Shown here: positions 20,431 through 29,542 of the stretch, piece after piece | How the letters are laid out: every line of letters begins with the position of its first letter | How positions within the stretch are numbered: position 1 is the first letter of the stretch | Source: Microcoleus vaginatus HSN003 | GTDB taxonomy: Bacteria > Cyanobacteriota > Cyanobacteriia > Cyanobacteriales > Microcoleaceae | Assembly (NCBI RefSeq): GCF_022701255.1 | Contig: NZ_CP031705.1 | Location: forward strand, 3,299,501-3,363,500 | Length of the DNA: 64,000 bases | Reading direction: 5' to 3' | The notes under the pieces: generated by a model | Told to the model about the DNA's origin: nothing | Databases searched by the model: none | The model's input: the letters and a program-made list of their open reading frames with translations, nothing else | Position numbers and translations under genes: made by a program

Positions 20431-23400
20431 TTACCCAACAACCACCTTAACCGCACCCCCAACCAACTGCTCGTAATCCTCCAACAACCACGGAGGCAAA
20501 CAAGTATTTGCATCCTGAACCCGCAACTGTCCAGCGCGACAATACAGCATCGCCGCCAACAAATTATTCACAGCTTTAGGCGCTCCAAAACCTTTACTCA
20601 ACTCAGCAACCAACGAGTTTAAAAACTCGCGCTCGCTCTCATTCAGCGGCTCGTTAATAAACCCGCTGCCCAGCATTGCTTTGTAACCCTTGCCAAAATC
20701 GCTCCGGTACAAAACTTCCAGTTTTTCGTCACCAACGCTCAGCCACAAATCGGCAATTTGCTTGCGAATATGCCGCAAATCTGCTATTACCAATTCAGCC
20801 GTCGGGTCGATTTCATAAAGATTGACGGCAGCAGTTAATTGATTGAGAAACTGCGGCAGATAATCTTGTTTGACAAGTGTTGGTTCTGTTGTCGCAAATG
20901 CGCTTTCAAACACCTTTTCGTAATCTTCAAGCAACCACTGCGGCAAGCGAGTGCGAGCATCGGGAACCCGCATTTTTCCCGGAACAAAGTACAGCATCGC
21001 CCCCAGCAGAGCATTGATAGCTTGAGGCTGCACCAACCCTTTACTAATTTCGGTCAATTGCTGCAAAAATTTTTGTTCTGCTTCAGTCATTGCTTCTGCT
21101 TGCAAGCCACATCCGAGTATGGCTTGATATCCCTTGCGAACTTCTCCTCGGTAAAAATTTTCTAGTTTCTCTGAAGGTACAGTCAGCCAAAAATCAGCCA
21201 TTTGTTTTCTGATTTGGCGGAGTTCCAAAACTACCGATTCCTCAGACGGATCGATGCGGTAAAGATTGACGCATCCTAACAGTTGATTCGCGAATTGCGG
21301 CGATGGAATGTATTGAGCTAGCAAGTCAGAAGTGGAATCAGACTTGACAGCGGCTTCAGTCTCAAAAACTTGTTCGTAATCGCCAATTAACCAGTGCGGT
21401 AAACGGTTGCGAGCGTCGGGAATTCGCATGGTTTCCGGTGGGAAATATAGCATCGCCGCGAGTAAGGCGTTGACAGCTTTGGGATGCACTAATCCTTTGC
21501 TAATCTGGGTTAATTGCTGCAAAAATACTTGTTCGGTTTCGATCATCGGTTGACGTTGGAAACCGCTCTTGAGCAGGATTTGATAGCTGTTACCTGAAGC
21601 GCTTTTGTAGGCGGTTTCGAGGTTTTCGACGGGAACGTTCAGCCAAAAATCAGCGATTTGTTTGCGGATTTGACGCAGTTCGGATATTGCTGAGATGTTT
21701 GATGAGTTTCTTTGGTAAAGCTTGACGGCATTCGAGAGCATCTCGCCCAAATCTGCCTGTTTGGGAATGCTATCCTGTAAGCTGCGGGAGGCTTCCAGGT
21801 GGCTGGTTTGCCATTTGCCAAAGAGTTCTTGGAATAATTTGCCGATCGCCCCAGAGTATGCCACACTGTCAAAACAGCGCGGATTGCCTTGCATTTTTTG
21901 CTGAATTTCCTGCCGTTTTTGCTGCCGCAATTGCGGGTTAGTGCCGAGGGTAACTGCTAGTTGAATGTAAGATGCTTCGTCATAAGCAATTAAATCAGGC
22001 ATTTGCAGTTCCCGCAGCATCGCCGAACCTTGGCGGAACCGCAAAGCATTTCCTTCCACAACCACCGCCGGCAATCCTACTTGCAAAGGATCAATTAACG
22101 ATGTTGCCCCAGCATAAGGATAGGAATCGAGATAAACATCTGCTAGCTGCAAAAATTCTTTCACATCCGCGCGACTAGGCAGTTGTTTTACGAAGCGCAA
22201 GCGGTTATTATTGACGCCGTATTTAGCGCAGACAGCGTTCAGATTGTTGACAAAAGGTGTCGCTGGATAAGTGCGAGTCCAAGCCGGCCCGAAGGGATAT
22301 AAAATCAAGATTGAATCGGGTACAGCAGCTAGAATTTTTACCCAACTCTCCCTCAATTCCGGCAAAATTTTGTAGAAGTTGGCGCCGGAGATAAAAACTG
22401 TTGTATTGTCTGAAATCCCCAGACTTTGGCGGGTAGGTTTAACTGTAGCTACTTCCGACTCTGTTGCGTATTTGAAACAAAAACCGCTGCCTTGGAGAAC
22501 CGCCAACTGTTCGCGATATTGTTCTTGATAACTAGCATCCGGCGCGGTAAATTGGCCTGCGATGTAGTAATCCATGTGCCGGATTCCGGTGGTTGTCGGG
22601 GAACAGAAAGATGTAGTTTGTACCCGCGCTAAACGGTGAATTGCTAGTGAAGTCAGCGGTTTGTTAATAGCTGTTAAATTCGTACCGAAAAACAGGATAT
22701 CTAAGTCGTCGGCGCGGATTGTTTGGACTTGCGATGCAAAGTCTTTCGGGAGTGCAACCAGTTTGTCGGCGCGACTTTGACAGTATTGTTCTAATTGGTG
22801 ACCGCTGGTGTTGAGCGCGTACAGGTAAATCTCGAACTCGTTGCGGTTTAAATGCTCGAAAACCGGGATTGTGGCGAAGGTTTCGGTTTGCGGTGCGAAA
22901 TGGTCGTTGATGATGCCTAGGCGGATTTTTGTCCGATTTGGCGATCGCGCCGGGAAGATACAATCAATTGAACTGCCGCGATTTTTGAGCGAAAACTCGA
23001 TTATTTCCGCCCGTTTGGTGTAGATATCGCGCAGGTTTGCCGTGGTAAAATAAAGCGGGATAAAGTTCGCAACTTGCGCGAACAACAAAGCAATATTTTG
23101 CCACAGTGGCGAATCTGCATTTTTGAACAAATTAGTATGTAAGTAATCAATCCAGCCTTGGATGAATTGATAGTAAGTGTCTGCTTCTCCTCTGGTTTGA
23201 AATACGTTCGGACAAGTAAACATGAATTTGAGATATTCGTTGGCGAACCAATTAGGCACTGTAGCGCGATCGTACTTGAGCGGCAATTGGTCTGCCCGCC
23301 GGTACAGCATGGCTGCGAGCAGGTAATTGATGGCTTTTGGCTCGTTAAATCCTTTCGCCACATTGGCGACTAATTGGCTCACAAAAGTCTCTTCTGTATC

Positions 23401-24717
23401 CGTTAGCGGTTCATATCTAATGTCGCTAGCCAGCACCGCTTGGTGCTGTTTGCCGGCATCGCCTGCAAAGGTACTTGCAACTTGTTCCGCTGGTAAATTA
23501 AGCCAGATTTCAGCAATTTGTTTTCTAGCTTGGCGGACATTTGCTAGGGCGGATAAATCAGCGGAATTTTTCTGGTATTGCTCGATAATGCTTGACAATA
23601 AGATTGGATCTTCCGGCGATTTTGCCGGGATTTGCTGTCCGCTGCCGCAGGCTTGCATCAACGCTGAACTAACTGTTGTTGCCATTTTTGACCAAGAAAA
23701 TTTGCGGGATTGTCCAAGTCCGGCAGCAATTAACGAGTTGCGAATATCCGGTTTCTGCACGTCAAGCAGGGAATTTCCCAGTCCATTAACATCATTTTCA
23801 CCTACATACAATGCTGCTTCGCCTGCTACTTCGGGAATCGAGCTGTTGGGACAAGTGACGACGGGACAACCACAAGTCATTGCTTCCAATATTGGCAGTC
23901 CGAAACCTTCATACTTGGAGGGAAATATCAGCGCGATCGCACCCGAGTAAGCCGCTCTTAATTCAGCGTCGCCCAAATACAGCAGGTGGACGTTTACACC
24001 AGCAGTGTACGGTTGTAATTTAGGTTCTAGCGAAGGTTGACCGCTAGTACAAACAACATCAAATCCCGACTTGCTGCTGAGTCTCGATAAAGCTTGAAAA
24101 AAAGCGAGTGTATTTTTATAACCGTTGAATCCCAATCTTTCTCCGACTATTAAAAAGTAGGGTTTTTCAATCCGGTGTGCACTTTTAAATGCTTCTCTTT
24201 CTGGTAGACTAGAAGGATAAAAATGTTTTTGAATGCCGCAGTGAGCGACAGTAATTGATGCGGGAGATATTTGGGGGAAAAACTTTACTAAGTCGCGGGC
24301 AGTGCTTTGAGAAATGGCGATGTAGGAAGATGCTTGGCGGATAGCATGATGTTTTTCTCGCCACATGGGATTATTCAGGTCGCCTCCCGTAACTTCGGGT
24401 ATCATATCGTAGGCGACAAATGCCGATCGCGTCGAAATCGGTGTTGTATAGTAGGTAGAAACAAATAAATCTGCATTTTCTCGATCGCACATTTGCTGCA
24501 ACATTTGTTTGTCAGCATCGGTTTTGTTGTAATCGTAAACCGGAATCGAGCGATATTGAATGCCGGCAATCTTCGGTACTGTGCCTGCGCGATCCAGCAT
24601 TACTATATTCTCAGCAAAACCGCTTTTTACCCATTCTTCCATCAAAGACTGCCAAACGCGAGCAATCCCGCTTTTTTGCTGGCTTTGAAAAAATATGCCG
24701 TCAATAACTATCTTCAT
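20431..24717 (-). CDS. GT4-GT41 (SPINDLY/OGT-like) dual glycosyltransferase with four internal repeat modules
   Basis: 1428 residues. Order: GT4 domain 1-355 (E-x7-E in YEGFGLPILEAMTCG); repeat R1 375-500; helical linker; GT41-like catalytic domain about 595-970, which opens IRLGIINDHFAPQTET, has FISGANFYKILPELRESW, SYPYAGATSLIDPLQVGLP and NALRFRQGSAML, and resembles OGT/SPY and HMW1C rather than GT4; then R2 989-1119, R3 1138-1271, R4 1286-1419. Each module shows LRQIRKQIADFWL, then F..QL...SKG...P.A.N.LLAAMLY, then LP.WL..DYE..F. No TPRs are present, unlike typical OGT. Two catalytic domains suggest sequential sugar addition, possibly to proteins. It sits 22 bp downstream of the GT4 gene at 24740. 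Confidence 0.9.
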   Translation of the reverse strand: MKIVIDGIFFQSQQKSGIARVWQSLMEEWVKSGFAENIVMLDRAGTVPKIAGIQYRSIPVYDYNKTDADKQMLQQMCDRENADLFVSTYYTTPISTRSAFVAYDMIPEVTGGDLNNPMWREKHHAIRQASSYIAISQSTARDLVKFFPQISPASITVAHCGIQKHFYPSSLPEREAFKSAHRIEKPYFLIVGERLGFNGYKNTLAFFQALSRLSSKSGFDVVCTSGQPSLEPKLQPYTAGVNVHLLYLGDAELRAAYSGAIALIFPSKYEGFGLPILEAMTCGCPVVTCPNSSIPEVAGEAALYVGENDVNGLGNSLLDVQKPDIRNSLIAAGLGQSRKFSWSKMATTVSSALMQACGSGQQIPAKSPEDPILLSSIIEQYQKNSADLSALANVRQARKQIAEIWLNLPAEQVASTFAGDAGKQHQAVLASDIRYEPLTDTEETFVSQLVANVAKGFNEPKAINYLLAAMLYRRADQLPLKYDRATVPNWFANEYLKFMFTCPNVFQTRGEADTYYQFIQGWIDYLHTNLFKNADSPLWQNIALLFAQVANFIPLYFTTANLRDIYTKRAEIIEFSLKNRGSSIDCIFPARSPNRTKIRLGIINDHFAPQTETFATIPVFEHLNRNEFEIYLYALNTSGHQLEQYCQSRADKLVALPKDFASQVQTIRADDLDILFFGTNLTAINKPLTSLAIHRLARVQTTSFCSPTTTGIRHMDYYIAGQFTAPDASYQEQYREQLAVLQGSGFCFKYATESEVATVKPTRQSLGISDNTTVFISGANFYKILPELRESWVKILAAVPDSILILYPFGPAWTRTYPATPFVNNLNAVCAKYGVNNNRLRFVKQLPSRADVKEFLQLADVYLDSYPYAGATSLIDPLQVGLPAVVVEGNALRFRQGSAMLRELQMPDLIAYDEASYIQLAVTLGTNPQLRQQKRQEIQQKMQGNPRCFDSVAYSGAIGKLFQELFGKWQTSHLEASRSLQDSIPKQADLGEMLSNAVKLYQRNSSNISAISELRQIRKQIADFWLNVPVENLETAYKSASGNSYQILLKSGFQRQPMIETEQVFLQQLTQISKGLVHPKAVNALLAAMLYFPPETMRIPDARNRLPHWLIGDYEQVFETEAAVKSDSTSDLLAQYIPSPQFANQLLGCVNLYRIDPSEESVVLELRQIRKQMADFWLTVPSEKLENFYRGEVRKGYQAILGCGLQAEAMTEAEQKFLQQLTEISKGLVQPQAINALLGAMLYFVPGKMRVPDARTRLPQWLLEDYEKVFESAFATTEPTLVKQDYLPQFLNQLTAAVNLYEIDPTAELVIADLRHIRKQIADLWLSVGDEKLEVLYRSDFGKGYKAMLGSGFINEPLNESEREFLNSLVAELSKGFGAPKAVNNLLAAMLYCRAGQLRVQDANTCLPPWLLEDYEQLVGGAVKVVVG
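20461..21753 (-). repeat. Three C-terminal repeat modules (R2-R4) of the GT4-GT41 protein
   Basis: Modules lie at 21753-21361, 21306-20905 and 20862-20461. R2 and R3 are the most similar pair. A fourth module, R1, lies apart at 23595-23218, before the GT41 domain. Confidence 0.85.
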
Positions 24718-24739
24718 GATTGGTGAGTTTCCTGTAAAA

Positions 24740-26068
24740 TTACGATAAAGCAGTTCGATAAGCAGCGATAGTTTCGTCAGTGCACCTTTGCCAGCTAAAA
24801 AGTTTAGCTTGTGCCAAGGATTTTAAAGACATACTTTCTCGCAGCGATGATTTGTTGTAGATTTCCAGCATACTATGACAAAGCGCATCGGTATCTTTTG
24901 GATCTACCATAATTCCCGCTTCCCCAACTACCTCTGGAAGCGAAGATGTATTTGAGGTAATCACCGGTACTCCGCACTGCATCGCTTCCAGAGGCGGCAA
25001 ACCAAAACCTTCATAAAACGACGGATAGACAAATGCTAAAGCACTGCTGTAAAGCGCTGCCAAATCCGATTCTGGGACGTATCCTGTAAAAATTATCCGC
25101 TCTTTTAGAAATTTTTGCTTAGAAACTTCTGCCATAATTTTATCGTATTTCCATCCTGGAGTACCCACTAAAACCAGATATAAATCTTTAATATGTTGTT
25201 CCTCAATTAGTTTAGCAAAACTGCGGATTGCACCGTCGAGATTTTTTCGAGGTTCCAATGTACCCAAACTCAAAATATAAGGAGCATCGGGAATGGCGTA
25301 TTTGCGGCGAGTCGAAGCAAGTTTTTCCGCATCGCCGCAGGGGTAGAATACAGTCGGTTCCGCAGCGAGATGCGTGACGAAAACTCTCGAAGGGTCAATC
25401 TTGAGATAATTGCAAAGGTCGTTCTTAGTTGAATGCGATATGCACATCACCCAATCCTTTTGAGAGATGCTTGCTAAGGTTTTTTTGTAAAGTAAAGGGA
25501 TTTGCTCGCTCAGCAGAAACTGCGGGTACAAAACAGGAATCAAGTCATAGATAGTCAAAAAAATCTGAGCTTTACTTGTTTGCTTTGCCGCAACAGGGAT
25601 TTCATCGTAGGGCGAGTGAAATATATCTGCTGACTCTAAATTATTAGCATCTACCGGAACAAAGGAACCGCCCATGATTTGAACGGCATTTTGTAAATTG
25701 TTTTTCAAATGGTCAAAAACAGCTTTTTCCGTGACAGCATTGCCCGCATCATTTGCTTGCATTTGAAGACCCAGCATATTGTAAACATCGATTAGCTGCC
25801 TGTAAAAAACCCTGGCAAAGCTCGAATGCAGCAGGGGAATACCCGCTAATTTGGGATTGGTTTCCAGATAAGCGAAACTCGCCTCCAACAAATGCAAATA
25901 CTGACTGACACAAAATAACAAATCGCATTCTTTCGCGTTTGCCAAATTCTCAGCAAGACTTTCAACTACTCTAAAAATGCCGGTTCTAGCGCGCTGGTGC
26001 AGGTGTCCCTGTCCGAGGACAGAGATATCGTAAATAACTTTAATTTGATGCTCCCGTTCAATTGACAT
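24740..26068 (-). CDS. GT4-family glycosyltransferase
   Basis: 442 residues, WbdA/mannosyltransferase-like GT-B enzyme. The N-terminus IKVIYDISVLGQGHLHQRARTGIFRVVE is closely related to the third domain of the next upstream protein. The C-terminal half has YILSLGTLEPRKNLDGAIRSF and the E-x7-E motif YEGFGLPPLEAMQCGVPVI. It should transfer a sugar from an NDP-sugar to a lipid-linked or other glycan in the cytoplasm. It lies 22 bp upstream of the GT4-GT41 gene, so co-transcription is nearly certain. It likely arose by duplication with the GT4 domain of the 983-residue neighbour. Confidence 0.92.
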   Translation of the reverse strand: MSIEREHQIKVIYDISVLGQGHLHQRARTGIFRVVESLAENLANAKECDLLFCVSQYLHLLEASFAYLETNPKLAGIPLLHSSFARVFYRQLIDVYNMLGLQMQANDAGNAVTEKAVFDHLKNNLQNAVQIMGGSFVPVDANNLESADIFHSPYDEIPVAAKQTSKAQIFLTIYDLIPVLYPQFLLSEQIPLLYKKTLASISQKDWVMCISHSTKNDLCNYLKIDPSRVFVTHLAAEPTVFYPCGDAEKLASTRRKYAIPDAPYILSLGTLEPRKNLDGAIRSFAKLIEEQHIKDLYLVLVGTPGWKYDKIMAEVSKQKFLKERIIFTGYVPESDLAALYSSALAFVYPSFYEGFGLPPLEAMQCGVPVITSNTSSLPEVVGEAGIMVDPKDTDALCHSMLEIYNKSSLRESMSLKSLAQAKLFSWQRCTDETIAAYRTALS

Positions 26069-26196
26069 ACTCGGTTAACTCGCTTCTTACACTGACAGGA
26101 CTTATGGACTCAATGGCGCTGTTGAAATGGTTTGAGATTCTTCGCTTCACTTGCGAATGACAGACAGGACTTACGCAGTCAACCTGCTGGGATTTC

Positions 26197-29148
26197 TCAA
26201 CCAGACAAAGCTGTTTTGTAAGCAGCAATTGTCTCCTGAGTACACCTTTCCCAGCTAAATTTTTTCGCTTGTACTAGCGACTTTAAAGACATTTCTTGCC
26301 GCAAAGCAGGTGTACTGTACAGTTTTAGGATGCTGTGGCAAAGTCCGTCAGCATCTGTCGGAGCGAGCATAATCCCGGCATCGCCGACTACTTCGGGAAA
26401 CGATGAATTATTCGAGGTGATGACAGGAATACCGCACTGCATTGCTTCCAAAGGCGGCAAACCGAAACCTTCATATAGCGACGGGTAAACAAAAACCATC
26501 GCACCGCTGTAGATGGCGGCTAAATCTTCATCAGCTACATAGCCAGTTATAATGATACGGTCTTTTGACAGACCGAATTTTGCAATTTCTTGAAAGATTT
26601 TTTCGTACTCCCAACCTTTGGCACCGACTAAAACTAAGCTGAGGTCTTTGATACCTTGTTGCTGCACGACTTTTGCGAAACAGCGGATGACGTGTTCGAG
26701 GTTTTTTCGAGGTTCTAATGTGCTGACACCCAAGATATACGGTGCGTCGGGAATGCCGTATTTGTGCTTGACCGATGCCATATTTTCCGCATCATTGCAG
26801 CGGTAAAATAAAGCCGTATTTGCAGCTAGATGAGTTACAAACACTCTTTCCGGGTTTAGTTTGACGTGATTTAGCAAATCGTTTTTGGTGGCTTGAGATA
26901 TGCAGAGAATGTAATCCTCGGCCGTTAAGCTGTTTAAAGATGCCTGCATTCTCTGGTAGTCGTCATCATTTTTACCGATAAAGAACTGCGACAATAGGAT
27001 GGGAATCAAATCGTAAACAGTGGCAATTTTTTTGACATTTTTGCACTCGCGTGCTTGGTTCGGAATCTGATAGAATGTCGCGTGGAAAATATCGGCTTGG
27101 CTCAAGCTCTCCTGGTCGATTAAATGGCTGCGCTGCTTTGAAATGCCGATCGAATTTGAAAGGTATTTTTTTAAGTTGTCTGTTAAAAGTTTGGATTGGG
27201 GTTCTTGGCTGTGCTCCGGGAAGATTTTTTCCCGGTTTTCTAACATCTTGTAAAGCTCCATTAATTTGCTTTCAAAATTTTTGAAAAAGCTGGAGTGAGC
27301 CAAAGGTATCCCGCGAAAATTGGGCTGAGTCTGCAAGTAATCCAGGCAAGACTTCACGGCGTACCAAGAATTAGTCGCGCAAAAAGATAAATCCAACTCT
27401 TTCGAGGCAATTAAACCCGATGCGATATTCTCTATGACTCTGGCAACACCGGTTCTAGAACGCGAATCGTAGTGTCCGTATCCCAGTACGGATATGTCAT
27501 AAAAAATCTTGATCAACTCCTGCTGTTTTTCGCCATACGCATAGACTGGCGAATAAGATTCTGCATATATTTCCTGCGGTTTGTGGATGATTAAAAGCAA
27601 GGAAGTTGCAATGTAACCGCCCAATTGTATTTTCAGGTGCGGGGCCCATTGATTGCTAAGATCTTTCATCGCCGTCAAATCGTATTTGCTGTCGCCCATC
27701 CAGTAATCTGGAGGTTCTACGCGATATCCCTCGGCTGTTAGTTCACTGATTAAACGCTGAATGTCTCTGTGTCTGAAGAATACTAAATTGTCTGTGTTTA
27801 AGGTTCCTTCATTTGATGAACAGTTGAACTCTGTTGTATGAATTGCCATACCGCCGGGCTTTAAGCATTTCAGAGATTCTTTAACAAATCTGAGTCCGTG
27901 TTCGATCGATCCTATATGCTCAAAGGCACAAGAAGACCAAATAAAATCAAACTCACCTTGCTTTAAGTCTTCGGGGATATTGTTCATGTCAACTTCGCGG
28001 AAGCTGACAAGTTTTTCAAAGGTTTCTGGCGGGCAGATTTGCTTTTCGTTAAGTGCTTGTTTGCCGCGGCAAAGTTGATCGGTTGTGGCCCAGTGTTCCT
28101 TGGCTTCAGGAATGTCGTAATTTTGGTCGGTGGCGACAATTTCGCACCCTAAAGAAGCGAATGCTGACGGTAGCGGTTCGTTACCAACCGCAAAACCCAT
28201 GCCTTTTTTTCCGGCTTTGAGAAATCCTCTTTCATTCAAAGCTTGAGACATGACAACCCACTCCCAATATTTGCGGTGAATAGTTTTGGAAGCTTGGAGT
28301 TTGTCTATCCAATGCTGATAGTAATCTGTCTGAAAGTCTCGGTTGACGCACAGCTTGCTTGTTACTCTCCTAAATACTGGCGGCTGTTTGTCGGCGGTTG
28401 GGGGTTGAGTCAATGCCGATCGAGTAGCAGGAATTTTGGTAATATCTAGGACGGCGATCGCATTTGCAAAAGGAAAAGGTGCATTATATTGGGCCCTAAC
28501 AAGTTCTTCGGGATTGGCTTGTTGCCAAACTGAAGGCGCCGGCTGGGAGGCGTCCACTTTAACTAACTTTAAATAACTGGCACTGACTGCATTTTTAGGA
28601 ATATTGTATATATCGAATAAGAGATTCAAGTAATCTTGACTGAACTGGATATACCATCCCCTTTCGAGGAATTTACCGAAGGGTACTGTAATCAGCGCTC
28701 TACCGTTATCTGACAGCAAATCGTAGATTTTGGCGATCGCCTTTAAAGGCCCTTGCCAATCATATTTTTCCAGCTCTTCACCGTAAGCTTCACTCGGGTC
28801 AGATCCTTGTCCGATGTGTTCTACTGTAGAGATGCAAATTATACCGCTATACTTTTCTTCAGGATCGGCATCCATTAAATCAATTTTGTCTACTCCCACA
28901 GCAGTTTCGTATTTGTCGATAATTCTTCTAGCTTGAATTTCGGCAATATCTGTCGGCATCAGTTCGGGGTAATATTGCAGCACATTACCCACTTCCAGCA
29001 GTCTGCTTTTATCCTTCAATCCGGCAAGAAAGTTCCAGGCTATGGGTATTTCTACCGCTCTCTCCGAGGCTGGATAGTTGTTGTGCTTGAGCCTGTTGTA
29101 GGCCAGCCGTTGACCGTTGAAAATGAAAGTATCTTGCGAATCTGACAT
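26197..29148 (-). CDS. Two methyltransferase-like domains fused to a GT4 glycosyltransferase
   Basis: 983 residues. Domain one (about 30-235) is a degenerate SAM-methyltransferase-like fold (RLLEVGNVLQYY, GIICISTVEHIG, LLSDNGRALITVPFG). Domain two (about 265-520) is a second one (GFAVGNEPLPSAFASLGCEIVATD, FDFIWSSCAFEHIG, CLKPGGMAIHTTEF). Domain three (545-983) is a full GT4 enzyme with YEGFGLPPLEAMQCG, paralogous to the following gene. Such fusions occur in bacterial glycan loci, where the methyltransferase can cap a chain or modify a sugar. Domain one lacks the classic glycine-rich motif and may be inactive. It is first in the minus-strand block; its promoter would lie in 29149-29300. Confidence 0.88.
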   Translation of the reverse strand: MSDSQDTFIFNGQRLAYNRLKHNNYPASERAVEIPIAWNFLAGLKDKSRLLEVGNVLQYYPELMPTDIAEIQARRIIDKYETAVGVDKIDLMDADPEEKYSGIICISTVEHIGQGSDPSEAYGEELEKYDWQGPLKAIAKIYDLLSDNGRALITVPFGKFLERGWYIQFSQDYLNLLFDIYNIPKNAVSASYLKLVKVDASQPAPSVWQQANPEELVRAQYNAPFPFANAIAVLDITKIPATRSALTQPPTADKQPPVFRRVTSKLCVNRDFQTDYYQHWIDKLQASKTIHRKYWEWVVMSQALNERGFLKAGKKGMGFAVGNEPLPSAFASLGCEIVATDQNYDIPEAKEHWATTDQLCRGKQALNEKQICPPETFEKLVSFREVDMNNIPEDLKQGEFDFIWSSCAFEHIGSIEHGLRFVKESLKCLKPGGMAIHTTEFNCSSNEGTLNTDNLVFFRHRDIQRLISELTAEGYRVEPPDYWMGDSKYDLTAMKDLSNQWAPHLKIQLGGYIATSLLLIIHKPQEIYAESYSPVYAYGEKQQELIKIFYDISVLGYGHYDSRSRTGVARVIENIASGLIASKELDLSFCATNSWYAVKSCLDYLQTQPNFRGIPLAHSSFFKNFESKLMELYKMLENREKIFPEHSQEPQSKLLTDNLKKYLSNSIGISKQRSHLIDQESLSQADIFHATFYQIPNQARECKNVKKIATVYDLIPILLSQFFIGKNDDDYQRMQASLNSLTAEDYILCISQATKNDLLNHVKLNPERVFVTHLAANTALFYRCNDAENMASVKHKYGIPDAPYILGVSTLEPRKNLEHVIRCFAKVVQQQGIKDLSLVLVGAKGWEYEKIFQEIAKFGLSKDRIIITGYVADEDLAAIYSGAMVFVYPSLYEGFGLPPLEAMQCGIPVITSNNSSFPEVVGDAGIMLAPTDADGLCHSILKLYSTPALRQEMSLKSLVQAKKFSWERCTQETIAAYKTALSG

Positions 29149-29542
29149 TTTGAGTTTTCCTTGGGCTATTGGCGATCGGTGAATTGCGATCGGTGCATCT
29201 TAATTTATACGTCAAATTGTCGGTCTAAACAGAAGTTGCGTTTCAATGCCACGCGGTGCAAAGAGTGTGCAACTCCGAACAAGTTAATTTGTCAGTCGAT
29301 CGAGAGACAATCTATTGACAAATTCTGTCTTATAGTGTATCCGGAAATTCAACGATTAAGACAGCACCCGCATCTCCTGACGAAGCCCAGGGCCGTTCGG
29401 TTTCCACAACCTCACCTCAGACCGCCGCAGCATGGCCGGGATTCCTCACCACACAAAAACAAGTTACAATTACGTTAAGATTGATGAACATAAATAAAAA
29501 ATCCCAAATCAAAGGGACTAAAAATTAGGAGGATCGACCTCG
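29149..29542. other. Divergent intergenic region before ftsH
   Basis: 394 bp between the glycosylation block and ftsH. No gene seen. It must hold both promoters. The ftsH ribosome-binding site AGGAGG is at 29527-29532. Confidence 0.5.
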
